Source: Pseudomonas sp. GM78 (lineage in GTDB: Bacteria; Pseudomonadota; Gammaproteobacteria; Pseudomonadales; Pseudomonadaceae). Taken from it: a stretch of DNA of 47,270 nt. The notes under the pieces were generated by a model that saw only the letters and a program-made list of their open reading frames with translations, ran no database searches and was not told where the DNA came from. Positions 31,880-39,737 of the stretch are shown here, one piece after another. The DNA lies in the NCBI RefSeq assembly GCF_000282475.1, contig NZ_AKJF01000054.1:1-47270 (forward strand), written 5' to 3'. The stretch's first letter is position 1. Each line of letters opens with the position of its first letter. The translations under genes were made by a program, and so were the position numbers.

Positions 31880-31925
31880 AATTTATCGGCGTGATAAATT
31901 GTTGTCAATATCATATTGATAAATT
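31880..31925. promoter_or_regulatory. Putative left operators (OL) of the phage repressor
   Basis: A perfect AATTTATC-N5-GATAAATT palindrome (31880-31900) and a weaker AATATC-N5-GATAAAT site (31907-31924). The same pattern occurs beside the repressor gene. An AT-rich leftward promoter here would drive csrA and the early operon. Confidence 0.65.
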
Positions 31926-31973
31926 TATCTCTGAATGGTCATTTCTCTGCGATAACTTTTCTATCGCGGCCAC

Positions 31974-32000
31974 AAAAAAGCCCGCACATCGGCGGGCTTT
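31974..32000 (-). terminator. Terminator of the DUF1654 gene
   Basis: AAAGCCCGC/GCGGGCTTT stem, with a run of six A on the plus strand that becomes a U-run leftward, 16 bases past the DUF1654 stop. Confidence 0.75.
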
Positions 32001-32015
32001 ATTCATTCGCTGCGA

Positions 32016-32273
32016 TCAATCGTCTTTTGGCACAACCCAGAACACCTGTACGCCACCATCATCTTGGTGGGCGATGGTCACGTTATCCGCTTCGTCGATA
32101 GCCTCCAGCATTTGCTCCCAGTCATCTAGGGATTCGTTCGAGGCTTTATAGATGACGGCGCGCTTTGCTGTCTGCGCATCGGTCGAATTGATGATTTTCT
32201 GCACCCGCATACCCATCAGATCGTAGGAGGAGGGCGGGGTAGGAACTGCTGATGGCTTCTTCGCTTTAGACAT
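32016..32273 (-). CDS. DUF1654 family phage protein, SOS-controlled
   Basis: An 85-residue protein. SSYDLMGMRVQKIINS, DDWEQMLEAI and the C-terminal TIAHQDDGGVQVFW fit DUF1654, a family restricted mainly to Pseudomonas phages and prophages. Its role is not established. GGAG lies upstream of the ATG and a LexA box 17 bases upstream, so it should be made after DNA damage even in the lysogen. It lies between the two operator clusters and has its own terminator. Confidence 0.8.
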   Translation of the reverse strand: MSKAKKPSAVPTPPSSYDLMGMRVQKIINSTDAQTAKRAVIYKASNESLDDWEQMLEAIDEADNVTIAHQDDGGVQVFWVVPKDD

Positions 32274-32289
32274 GATAACGCTCCTTTTA

Positions 32290-32305
32290 CTGTATGAATA
32301 AACAG
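32290..32305. promoter_or_regulatory. LexA (SOS) box
   Basis: CTGTATGAATAAACAG fits CTGT-N8-ACAG, extended to TACTGT...ACAGTA. Placed just upstream of the ribosome site of the DUF1654 gene. Confidence 0.8.
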
Positions 32306-32495
32306 TATTTTATCTGATGGTAAAAGGCAAGGTGGTAAGAGTACTTTTGTACTCCTTTGTGCGCCATACGGAGGGAAGCCCACTCAGTTGAAGGTACAGC
32401 AGGGCCCAGGTGGACCGATCATCGGGCCGTTGCGGTTAGTGCAGGTCGATGCCTGGGAGAGGACAGTGCAATGCAGGGATCAGAAGCCGGAAACG

Positions 32496-32521
32496 AAAAG
32501 CCCGCACTTAGCCGGGCTCTT
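32496..32521 (-). terminator. Terminator of the 305-residue immunity-region gene
   Basis: AGCCCG/CGGGCT stem with an A-run at 32496-32499 that becomes the leftward U-run. The 300-base gap 32274-32576 otherwise holds only the LexA box and promoter; a 66-codon rightward frame there is not convincing. Confidence 0.65.
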
Positions 32522-32576
32522 GATGCGCGTGGCCAAATCCTTTTGGCTAATCACTGATAGGTAGCAAAGCTTCAGA

Positions 32577-33494
32577 CTAAGATCTCAAGCTATTAGCTAT
32601 GTTGATGGCTGATTTTACGCTTTCCGCAGATAGCCCCGCGGCCCCAAGCCCCGAAACATTGTCCTTGGTGAAAAATTTCTTACCGCTACTGATCAGGTAG
32701 TTGATTCGCTCTAAGCCTTTATTTGCTTTGCCAATCCAAATGTGAACTTTATCTATTTCGCCAGTGCGCCAGGAGTAGATGTCTTCAACGGATGCGGATA
32801 TAACATTCCGTAGTGGAGTGGCAAAATTAAAAACCTCTTCGTCTCTGTGAGTCGCATTCAAAAAATCGAAACCAGCGATCTCTCCTATTTTGATTTGGTT
32901 AGGCGGCACAACCCCAGATTTTTTTGCAGCTGGATTCGTCTCAAAATAAGCTTCTCGCTCTGCAAGCGACCTAGACTCATAACGGTATAGGTTTGAGTCT
33001 TTGGTTTTCAGCTTGTGTGCAATGTGCTGATTCTCGGTGGCTGACAGAGCAGCCCGAAGCGAGTACCTCAGTGACTTAAGGATTGAATATTCGTTTTTGG
33101 CTGAAAGCAGGACGGCTAACGTTTCAGGAGCCGCACCTTTCAACTCTAATATGCGATGTATCTTAAGGCGCCTATTGTATAGGTCGTCATGCCTTTTCAT
33201 CTCGGTGGCAAAATCGGCCTTGAAGTGTAGCGTCCCGCAATCTTTCCCTATATTTGTTTCTAGGCCGTCACTGGTTGTTATTACATATCCATGCAAATGT
33301 TTTGTTCCGCAATCAGATATGCCGCACTTAATTTTTGCCAACTTTAGATGGTATGGTGCAACTATCTTGCCAAATTTTCTATGTTTGTGTTTTGGGGAGA
33401 AGTATAGCGATGAATGATAGTTCGCTCTATTGATAATTGATTCTATGTCTGGCAGGGCTGGAACATCATCAAATTTAAGATCAATATTACTCAT
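32577..33494 (-). CDS. Unknown 305-residue protein in the rex position
   Basis: A soluble protein, AT-rich compared with the rest of the prophage. The N-terminal third has a Cys/His cluster (IKCGISDCGTKHLHG, then IGKDCGTLHF) that could bind zinc; the rest is mainly helical with many Lys and Asn. No known family. It lies leftward of the repressor, between the two operator clusters, with its own terminator. In lambda this place is held by rexAB, expressed in the lysogen and excluding other phages. A similar role here is inference. Confidence 0.6.
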   Translation of the reverse strand: MSNIDLKFDDVPALPDIESIINRANYHSSLYFSPKHKHRKFGKIVAPYHLKLAKIKCGISDCGTKHLHGYVITTSDGLETNIGKDCGTLHFKADFATEMKRHDDLYNRRLKIHRILELKGAAPETLAVLLSAKNEYSILKSLRYSLRAALSATENQHIAHKLKTKDSNLYRYESRSLAEREAYFETNPAAKKSGVVPPNQIKIGEIAGFDFLNATHRDEEVFNFATPLRNVISASVEDIYSWRTGEIDKVHIWIGKANKGLERINYLISSGKKFFTKDNVSGLGAAGLSAESVKSAINIANSLRS

Positions 33495-33536
33495 CTTTCT
33501 TCCTTGGTGACTAATTTTGGTAATTTAATATTGAGA

Positions 33537-33795
33537 TTATTGATTTTGCTTCACTACACTCAGGGGCGAGGCGGTAGGGCTTTTCCACGAACAATCCTTC
33601 CCTCTTTCCCCCTTTCCCTCATCTGCCAGCGCCGCCACCCGATCTGCATTCTCGTGGAGCTTCGCAATCACCTTCAGGACCGCTATCGCATCCACGTTCC
33701 GACAGTCCTTAGTGACGTTGAGCACTTCGGTTGCGGCCTGCTCAATAGATCCTTGATTCGCAGCGAAGCTGCTGGTTAGGCTTGGTGAGGGGCAT
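33537..33795 (-). pseudogene. Small phage gene with an apparent frameshift
   Basis: An ATG at 33795 with AGGAA seven bases upstream starts MPLTKPNQQLRCES and stops at 33742. One frame over, the sequence continues SIEQAATEVLNVTKDC and then VLKVIAKLHENADRVAAL to 33537, which looks like the natural remainder. Removing one G near 33750 would join them. Either a one-base lesion or a programmed frameshift. Family not recognised. Confidence 0.45.
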
Positions 33796-33820
33796 AGGAA
33801 TGGTTCCTGTGGGAGGCAGC

Positions 33821-34531
33821 TCAATAGCTGCGTCCGGTCCACCAGTAAATAATTTGGGCTAGGACCTGGATGTCTCCTTCGCGATCGGCAGGGACATCAA
33901 TCTCACGGTACTGGCCGTTGTCCGAAATGATAGTCAGGCCATCCAGATTTCTCTGGATGCGCTTGATGTGCTGCTGCCCGCGCATCAAAAAGAAGTAGAT
34001 AGCATCCGATTCGACGGAGGTGACCCCGGCGTCGACAATCAATGCATCACCGCTTCGGATTGTGGGGGCCATGCTGTCGCCGCGGCCAGATATCAGCTTG
34101 AGATTTTCGATGGCGGTGTAGACCAGATTTTGACGAACCCACCCCGCATCAAGGCTCATATGCTCAACGACCATATTCATGTCTGGCGGCTCCGTGCCTG
34201 GCCCCATTGATCCTGCAATATCAAACCGTTCGATTTCGACTACCGCGCGATAGCTGGTTATTTTTTGAGCGAGAGCAGCTGGCAAGAACGACAGATCGAC
34301 TGTCTCGCCCGGTTCTTTTGAGTGGGCACTATCCAGCCACCCCATAGGCAAGCCCTGAGCGGACTCAATTTTTCGTGCTAGTTGATGCCCAAGATTCCGT
34401 TTCGGGTTTGGCGAAACGATCAGGCTTATCACGGACGGCGCGGTACCGCATGCGGCTGCGAACTCGGCCTGCGTGGCATATCGAGCCGCAAGGGCTCGTA
34501 AGTTTTCTCTGCGAATGCTGTTGGTATCCAT
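33821..34531 (-). CDS. Phage repressor, XRE DNA-binding domain plus S24 (LexA-like) peptidase
   Basis: A 236-residue CI-type repressor. The N-terminal helix-turn-helix (about 15-65, QAEFAAACGTAPSVISLI) is followed by a linker with an Ala-Gly at DIAGSMG, the likely self-cleavage point, and the peptidase domain with the catalytic Ser in GRGDSMAPTI and Lys in HIKRIQR. It maintains lysogeny and is cut when RecA is activated. It should bind the TTTATC-N5-GATAAA sites at 34550-34615 and 31880-31925. ATG 34531 starts the natural domain; the longer frame would overlap the operators. Confidence 0.9.
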   Translation of the reverse strand: MDTNSIRRENLRALAARYATQAEFAAACGTAPSVISLIVSPNPKRNLGHQLARKIESAQGLPMGWLDSAHSKEPGETVDLSFLPAALAQKITSYRAVVEIERFDIAGSMGPGTEPPDMNMVVEHMSLDAGWVRQNLVYTAIENLKLISGRGDSMAPTIRSGDALIVDAGVTSVESDAIYFFLMRGQQHIKRIQRNLDGLTIISDNGQYREIDVPADREGDIQVLAQIIYWWTGRSY

Positions 34532-34549
34532 CCCCGAATCATCCCTGCT

Positions 34550-34627
34550 TTTATCTAATTGATAAATAATCTCTGCGATCAATCTCCTCTTGCCTTCAAA
34601 TTATCAATGAGATAAATTTGATATATC
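34550..34627. promoter_or_regulatory. Putative right operators (OR) between repressor and cro-like gene
   Basis: A perfect TTTATC-TAATT-GATAAA site (34550-34566), TTATC-AATGA-GATAA (34601-34615) and a GATATATC palindrome (34620-34627) lie in the gap between the divergent repressor and Cro-like genes. The same pattern occurs at 31880-31925. Confidence 0.7.
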
Positions 34628-34646
34628 TCGCAAAAAGGTGATGAAC

Positions 34647-34883
34647 ATGAAAACCCCAATTCCCGAAATGCAGGCTTGGCTTACCAAAGCTGCTCCTGAC
34701 GAGCGTCAGCGGGTTGCCGATGCGTCGGGAATCTCCGTTGGTTATCTCTGGCTGATCGCCGGGGGACACAGAAAACCCTCGGAAGATGTAGCCACGAAAC
34801 TGCATAAGGCCACCCAAGGGCGTGTATCTGCTTTTTCGTTCTTCCCGAAACTCGCCGCTATTGCTGCCGAGTCCGCCGCCTAA
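34647..34883 (+). CDS. Cro-like regulator
   Basis: A 78-residue protein divergent from the repressor. ERQRVADASGISVGYLWLIAGG looks like a helix-turn-helix of the Cro/YdaS type, followed by SEDVATKLHKAT. First gene of the rightward operon, expected to shut off the repressor promoter and favour lytic growth. Three in-frame starts are possible; ATG 34647 is best placed relative to AAGGTG. Confidence 0.75.
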   Translation: MKTPIPEMQAWLTKAAPDERQRVADASGISVGYLWLIAGGHRKPSEDVATKLHKATQGRVSAFSFFPKLAAIAAESAA

Positions 34884-34919
34884 CTCAGCCCCGTCACTCC
34901 CAACTGCGGAAGCGAATCC

Positions 34920-35264
34920 ATGGCCTACGACAACAAAAACCATCGCAACACCCACCAGCTGAAGTCTCGCCTGAATGACCACGCCTACGACGCCATCAAG
35001 GCGGAAGCGCTGGAGCGGGAAACTCAGCCGGGCGCCTTGGTTCGCGACCTCACCTTGGCTGCTTTGCGGTTCAAGGAGGATTACGGCTACTTCCCATTGA
35101 TTGACGACAAAGAGCTGGACGGTTTTCCGGCACTGGCCGAGCTGGCTCGCGAGCTGAAGATTCAACCCGCTGTACTCGCGCGCGATCTCATCCGTGCAGC
35201 CCTGCAAGCAAGACGAGAGCAGGACGCAATAACCCAGGCCAACGACAAGAAACTCAGCGCCTGA
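34920..35264 (+). CDS. Phage protein, unknown function
   Basis: A 114-residue protein. HQLKSRLNDHAYDAIKAEAL then QPGALVRDLTLAAL, and a second similar unit LKIQPAVLARDLIRAAL, suggest two related helical or ribbon-helix-helix-like units. Possible DNA-binding regulator (inference). GGAAGCG precedes the ATG. Confidence 0.6.
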   Translation: MAYDNKNHRNTHQLKSRLNDHAYDAIKAEALERETQPGALVRDLTLAALRFKEDYGYFPLIDDKELDGFPALAELARELKIQPAVLARDLIRAALQARREQDAITQANDKKLSA

Positions 35265-35283
35265 CTAGGCCATGGAGGGAGCA

Positions 35284-35535
35284 ATGCCTGCAATACCGGA
35301 AGTAGGGCAGTACACGCAGGACGAGAAGGATCAGCTTGAGCGGTGGGCTGATGAGGTTGGGATCGGCATGGATCAGCTCGCCGATCGGATTTTGCAGGTG
35401 ACGGAGCGCGCGGTAGAGCGGCGCAGTGCTGCTCGCCTCGCAGCCGATAAAGCAGCACTGCGAAGCCGCCTCGCCGCTCATTCTGCGCAAGAGGCCCAGG
35501 CAGAAAACGTGGTCTCAATTTTCCCTTCGAGGTAA
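35284..35535 (+). CDS. Small helical phage protein, unknown function
   Basis: An 83-residue protein, almost wholly helical (DEKDQLERWADEVGI, LADRILQVTERAVERR, then Ala/Arg-rich). ATG 35284 is preferred over 35272 because GGAGGGAG lies directly before it. Not recognised. Confidence 0.55.
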   Translation: MPAIPEVGQYTQDEKDQLERWADEVGIGMDQLADRILQVTERAVERRSAARLAADKAALRSRLAAHSAQEAQAENVVSIFPSR

Positions 35536-35540
35536 CGGTC

Positions 35541-35608
35541 TGGCCCCTTATTAGGTGCCGCGATAGCAGAGATTGGACCAGGTGGGGCTGGCACCTAATT
35601 CGGGGCCA
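35541..35608. repeat. Long inverted repeat in the early rightward operon
   Basis: TGGCCCCTTATTAGGTGCC (35541-35559) pairs with 35590-35608 at 17 of 19 positions across a 30-base loop. It begins six bases after the stop of the 83-residue gene. No T-run follows, so it is more likely a regulatory hairpin or antitermination signal than a simple terminator. Confidence 0.55.
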
Positions 35609-35709
35609 AAGAGAAGAAAGGGTCATGGGTTCTTCCGTGATCAGTTGATGAACGAATGATCGCCTGGTTGGCATAACGCCACCACGGAAACAGAAGCGAG
35701 GTTTTACGA

Positions 35710-36132
35710 ATGGACAAGTTCCTGCGGGCCTGCCACGACGCGGTCAAGGACAACGAAGCAAAGTCGCTGAGCGCCAAGATGGGTGTTCCGCATGTGAGCC
35801 TGCTCCAGCGCTCGAATCCGGATAACGACGCTCACCACCTGACCATCGAACATCTGTTCGGGATCTTGTTGCACACCGGTGACATGCGCCCTTTGGTGAC
35901 GCTGGCGGATCAGTTCGGTTTCGACCTGGTTGCGCGGGAAAAGCCTGCGGTCAAGCCGTTGATGGTTGCGCTTGGGCAGCTTTCGGCTGAGTGCGGCGAT
36001 GTTGGCCGGCTGATCTTTGATGCTGCTGAGGACAATCACATCAGCCAGCACGAAAAAGCCCAGGGCGAGAAAGCAATTCTTGAAGCGATCGATGCGCTGC
36101 AGGTTCTGCGCGAATCCCTCAAGGCTGCCTGA
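35710..36132 (+). CDS. Phage regulatory CII family protein
   Basis: A 140-residue protein. MDKFLRACHDAVKDNEAKSL then MGVPHVSLLQRSNPDNDAHHLTI is typical of the CII-type regulators of P2-like and Pseudomonas phages, which have a helix-turn-helix (about 20-60) and a helical tail. It probably activates lysogeny promoters early after infection. GAGG precedes the ATG. Followed by a terminator. Confidence 0.82.
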   Translation: MDKFLRACHDAVKDNEAKSLSAKMGVPHVSLLQRSNPDNDAHHLTIEHLFGILLHTGDMRPLVTLADQFGFDLVAREKPAVKPLMVALGQLSAECGDVGRLIFDAAEDNHISQHEKAQGEKAILEAIDALQVLRESLKAA

Positions 36133-36144
36133 ATTCCAGACACA

Positions 36145-36173
36145 AAAAAGCCGACGTACGAGGTCGGCTTTTT
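36145..36173 (+). terminator. Rho-independent terminator after the CII-like gene
   Basis: AAAAAGCCGAC/GTCGGCTTTTT stem, 7-base loop, T-run included. The replication genes beyond it must be reached by antitermination or a further promoter. Confidence 0.8.
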
Positions 36174-36203
36174 CAACAGCGGTAAAACAATGTGGAAATG
36201 ATT

Positions 36204-36425
36204 ATGCACAACCAGATCCCCCCCGGCAATACCCACCGTGTTGCGACACTATTCGATCATTCGCAAAACGTGTCGCAACATCTCACCACCCATCAATCTG
36301 CAGCCATGCACGCCGCGATATTGGTTCGATTCCAGTACTCCCGTGAGTCCAAATCTCGCTTTCGCCGAGAATGCCTTGATCACCTGAAGGCGTCCCTTTC
36401 CTCGGAACAGAAGACTTCAGCATGA
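36204..36425 (+). CDS. Small phage protein, unknown function
   Basis: A 73-residue basic protein (MHNQIPPGNTHRVATLF..., YSRESKSRFRRECLDHL). Start 36204 has GTGGAA six bases upstream; earlier in-frame starts exist. Its stop overlaps the next start as ATGA, tying it to the replication operon. Confidence 0.6.
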   Translation: MHNQIPPGNTHRVATLFDHSQNVSQHLTTHQSAAMHAAILVRFQYSRESKSRFRRECLDHLKASLSSEQKTSA

Positions 36426-37219
36426 GCAATGTCATTCAACTTCACGCAAGTAACCCGGGGGGCTTTACCCGGATGGACAACGATCTTTATGGCGCCCTGA
36501 TCCGCGCCGACCTATCAGGTAGGGAACTTCGTGTCGCCCTGGCCATTCACCGCCAGACCGCAGGCTACAACGTCGCCAGCGCCCGCATAGCGGCTTCCTA
36601 CATCGCCGAGATGGCCAATATCCACCGAGAGGACGTTTCACGCATCATCGGTGAGCTGCTCCGTCAGCGTGTGATTTACCGCGAAGGTGGAAGCAAGGCT
36701 CCCATAGGAATTTCGCCGGTGACTGCATGGCGGATTGATGCAAAAAACAACCGCAAATCCACCACCAAAAAAGTGCCACAGTGTGGCGTTTCCACCACGT
36801 CCTTAGTGGCGTTTCCACCACACAATAAAGACACAAATACAAATACTACCTCTGACGAGGTAGTCGTCGACGCCGAGCGTCAACCGGAAGCGGCGGCGGG
36901 AAAAATCTCCAGGACGAAAGCCGACTCATGCCCCCACCGGGCCATTGTCGACCTGTACCACGAAATCCTTTCCGAGTTGCCAGCCGTAACCCTGATCAAT
37001 AAAACCCGTCAGCAGAATCTGCAGGGCCGGTGGCGTGAGCACGAAGCCCATCGCGACCTGGCTTTCTGGCGTGAGTACTTCGAATCGGTGAAGGCGTCGA
37101 ACTTCCTGATGGGCAAGGTGGAGGGCCGTTTCGGCACCAAGCCGTTCCGCGCCTCGTTCGACTGGTTGATCGCGCCTCGCAACTTCGTGAAGGTCGTCGA
37201 GGGGAATTACCATGCGTGA
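36422..37219 (+). CDS. Phage replication protein O-like initiator
   Basis: A 265-residue protein. Residues 10-100 (GGFTRMDNDLYGALIRADLSGRE without its ends, AIHRQTAGYN, SYIAEMANIHREDVSRII) match the Rep_O winged-helix DNA-binding domain that recognises the phage origin. The C-terminal part (WREHEAHRDLAFWREYFESV, then FDWLIAPRNFVKVVEG) is the type of tail that contacts the helicase. Overlaps the helicase gene by eight bases. An origin is often inside such genes, but no iterons are evident here. Confidence 0.82.
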   Translation: MSNVIQLHASNPGGFTRMDNDLYGALIRADLSGRELRVALAIHRQTAGYNVASARIAASYIAEMANIHREDVSRIIGELLRQRVIYREGGSKAPIGISPVTAWRIDAKNNRKSTTKKVPQCGVSTTSLVAFPPHNKDTNTNTTSDEVVVDAERQPEAAAGKISRTKADSCPHRAIVDLYHEILSELPAVTLINKTRQQNLQGRWREHEAHRDLAFWREYFESVKASNFLMGKVEGRFGTKPFRASFDWLIAPRNFVKVVEGNYHA

Positions 37220-38591
37220 CCCTCACAGCATCGAGGCGGAGCACAGCCTGCTTGGCGCCATGATGCAGCGCCCCGAGCTGATCGATACCCTCTGCGAAGA
37301 CCTGTCCCCCGAGGCGTTTTACTTTCCGGCAAACGCCGATGTATACCGCGGCATCCTGGCCGTTCGTTCGTCTGGTCAGGCGGTGGATTTCCTTACAGTC
37401 GGCAATCACATCGGTTCGATGGACGACGGCAGCCCGGCATTCGCCTATTGCGCCGAAATCGTCAAAAACACGCCGAGTATCGCTAACGCTCGAACCTACG
37501 CCCAGATCGTTCGTGAGCGGGCCATTGACCGGGCGCTCTACGACCTCGGCAGCCAGGCGATGGAAATTTCCCAAGGCTCGGAGGACACGCAGGCGAAGAT
37601 CGCGGCGGTCCAGGCGGCGGCCATGGCGATTGATTGCGGCTCGGGTGATGACGACATCGTCAAAGTCGGCGACGTGCTCGTCGATCAGCTTGAAGTGTGG
37701 CAGGACCGCCATGATCGCCACTCCCGGGGCGAAACTTTAATCGGTCTGTCGACTGGCTTGAATGATCTGGATGAGAAGCTCGGTGGGTTGCAGCCCGATC
37801 ACCTGTACATCGTCGCCGGGCGTCCGGCCATGGGCAAGACCACGCTGGCCATGGGCTTTGTCATCGACGCGGCTGTACGCCAGAGCAAGTCGGCACTCGT
37901 CGTCAGTTTAGAAATGAACAAAGGTCAGTTGCTGGATCGCGCCGTGGCTTCGGAGGGGCGAATTCCGCTCAACCTGGTGAAGACTGGCACGGCTTGCCAG
38001 AGCCACGGCGCCGAACTGGCGGCCGCGGCTGGGTTGTTGCGCAGCGCTCCGCTCTACATTGCCGACCGCGCCGGCTCGACGATTGGGCGCATTCGCTCCT
38101 TGGCCAGACGCCACAAGCTTCGGTATGGCTTGGACCTGCTGATGATCGACTACCTGCAGCTTGTGGAAGGGGACGGCGGCAACCGTACCGAAGAGGTGAG
38201 CAGCATCAGTCGCGGCTGCAAGCTGCTTGCCAAAGAGTTGGGCATCCCCGTCGTGTTGTTGAGTCAACTGTCTCGCAAATGCGAAGAGCGTCCCAACAAG
38301 CGCCCGGTGCCCTCCGACTTGCGTGAATCGGGTGCCATCGAACAAGACGCCGACGTGATCATGTTCGTCTATCGCGACGAGGTCTACCACGAAAATACCG
38401 AGGCCAAAGGCATTGCCGAAATCATCATCGGCAAGGGTCGCGACATCGAGATGGGCACCGTCCGCACGGCCTTCCTTGGCCAATACAACCGATTCGAAAA
38501 CCTTGCTGCCGGGTGGAAGCCAGAGCCTGTCGAGCAGCCGGAAAAGGTAGCAAGCCTGGCCAGTCGATATGCCAAAAAGGAACGATTCTGA
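37212..38591 (+). CDS. dnaB: Replicative DNA helicase DnaB
   Basis: A 459-residue ring helicase. The N-terminal domain (1-110, EAEHSLLGAMMQRPELID) binds primase; the RecA-like domain has Walker A GRPAMGKTTL (about 203), Walker B LLMIDYLQLV and the RESGAIEQDADV motif. It unwinds the phage origin and replaces host DnaB, loaded by the O-like protein encoded upstream. Full length for the family. Confidence 0.93.
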   Translation: MRDPHSIEAEHSLLGAMMQRPELIDTLCEDLSPEAFYFPANADVYRGILAVRSSGQAVDFLTVGNHIGSMDDGSPAFAYCAEIVKNTPSIANARTYAQIVRERAIDRALYDLGSQAMEISQGSEDTQAKIAAVQAAAMAIDCGSGDDDIVKVGDVLVDQLEVWQDRHDRHSRGETLIGLSTGLNDLDEKLGGLQPDHLYIVAGRPAMGKTTLAMGFVIDAAVRQSKSALVVSLEMNKGQLLDRAVASEGRIPLNLVKTGTACQSHGAELAAAAGLLRSAPLYIADRAGSTIGRIRSLARRHKLRYGLDLLMIDYLQLVEGDGGNRTEEVSSISRGCKLLAKELGIPVVLLSQLSRKCEERPNKRPVPSDLRESGAIEQDADVIMFVYRDEVYHENTEAKGIAEIIIGKGRDIEMGTVRTAFLGQYNRFENLAAGWKPEPVEQPEKVASLASRYAKKERF

Positions 38592-39091
38592 TGAACGAAT
38601 CACGCCAAACCCAAATCCTCGCAGGCCAGTCCTCAATCGCCCAAAAGGTCTTTGGTTTCGTACCGATGCAGGCGAGCTGGAGCGCTCACGATATCCACGG
38701 GGCGGTCATTGCAGCCAATGCAACAGGTGCGTCGGCATATGCGATACGCCGAGCACTTGGCGAGCTGAAGGACGCCGGGCTCGTCCGGGAGCCGGTAGGC
38801 GGAAAGTTTCAGCGCGATGCAGCCATCCCAAAACCAAAGAAGGAGCAAGTGATGACACAGGTAGCCCCGCAGACAGTTGTACCTAACAAGAAGCCTGAGG
38901 GTGCACTCGATGTGCTAGCGGCTCTTTCCGGCGAAGTGGTGGACCTGTCGGGTGAGTTCAGCAAGCGCATGAAAGCTCTTGCTGCGCGGATCGAAGAGGT
39001 GGCGCTTTCTGTTGAAGCCGAAAGGGAAAGCAATGCCGAAGCGATCATCAAAGCCAAGCGTTTGCAGGAAGCGTTGAGGGAGTTTGCGTAA
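38591..39091 (+). CDS. Phage protein with winged-helix-like domain and coiled coil
   Basis: A 166-residue protein whose ATG overlaps the dnaB stop (TGATG); AAGGAACG lies upstream. Residues 20-80 (WSAHDIHGAVIAANATGAS, AIRRALGELKDAGLVREPVG) look like a winged helix, and 110-165 form a long helix with heptads. Role in replication or its control is inferred from position. Confidence 0.6.
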   Translation: MNESRQTQILAGQSSIAQKVFGFVPMQASWSAHDIHGAVIAANATGASAYAIRRALGELKDAGLVREPVGGKFQRDAAIPKPKKEQVMTQVAPQTVVPNKKPEGALDVLAALSGEVVDLSGEFSKRMKALAARIEEVALSVEAERESNAEAIIKAKRLQEALREFA

Positions 39092-39309
39092 TGAGCGCAC
39101 TGGGAAAACAGGTGTCAGGCGGGCACTACAAGTCGTTGAAGATCCAGCCGATCGAATACATTCACGCGAACGGCATTCCCTTCGCCGAAGGCAGCGTCAT
39201 CAAGTACGTGACGCGGTGGCGCGATAAGGGCGGCATTGCCGATCTGGAGAAGGCCAAGCATTTCCTCGAGCTGCTGATTGAACTTGAGCAGGCGAGGGCG
39301 CCGGAATGA
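39091..39309 (+). CDS. DUF3310 family protein
   Basis: A 72-residue protein: VSGGHYKSLKIQPIEYIHAN, then SVIKYVTRWRDKGGIADLEKAKHFL, the DUF3310 pattern seen in phage nucleotide-metabolism or kinase proteins. Coupled by TAATGA to the previous gene and by overlap to the VRR-NUC gene. Confidence 0.8.
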   Translation: MSALGKQVSGGHYKSLKIQPIEYIHANGIPFAEGSVIKYVTRWRDKGGIADLEKAKHFLELLIELEQARAPE

Positions 39310-39737
39310 CCCTAGCCAACACAAAGTTGTTCAAACAGAAGCCCGTGCGGGCTAAGCCAGTCGACCGCGAAGGGCAGGAACAGGCTGCGCTCATGCGCGA
39401 GCTTGAACTGCGCTACCCGGCGGTGTTCGAACTGATCTACCACGTTCCCAACGGTGGGCACCGTGTCAAGGCGGTCGCCGGCAAGTTGAAAGCCCAAGGT
39501 GTAAAGGCCGGCATTCCCGATCTAGTGCTGACCATGGCCCGTGGTGGATTCTTTGGCTTGTACATCGAATTCAAGGCCACGCCACCGAACGATGCCGCCA
39601 TCTCGGCCAGTCAGCACGAGCGCATTCGCAAGCTCAATGACCAGGGATATCTGGCGGTGGTGTGTCGTGGCCACTTCGACACGATGGAGCAGATCCGCGC
39701 TTACCTGCGCCTCGCTCCTACAGTGGTGGCTGCATGA
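39306..39737 (+). CDS. VRR-NUC domain nuclease
   Basis: A 143-residue protein with the VRR-NUC core: HVPNGGHR, then GVKAGIPDLVL (catalytic Asp) and FFGLYIEFKA (E-x-K). These phage nucleases cut branched DNA such as replication or recombination intermediates, standing in for RusA/NinG-type resolvases. Coupled by ATGA on both sides. Confidence 0.85.
   Translation: MTLANTKLFKQKPVRAKPVDREGQEQAALMRELELRYPAVFELIYHVPNGGHRVKAVAGKLKAQGVKAGIPDLVLTMARGGFFGLYIEFKATPPNDAAISASQHERIRKLNDQGYLAVVCRGHFDTMEQIRAYLRLAPTVVAA

Noticed and set aside
37908-38636. 242-codon minus-strand frame
   Set aside because: Antisense of dnaB; shadow.
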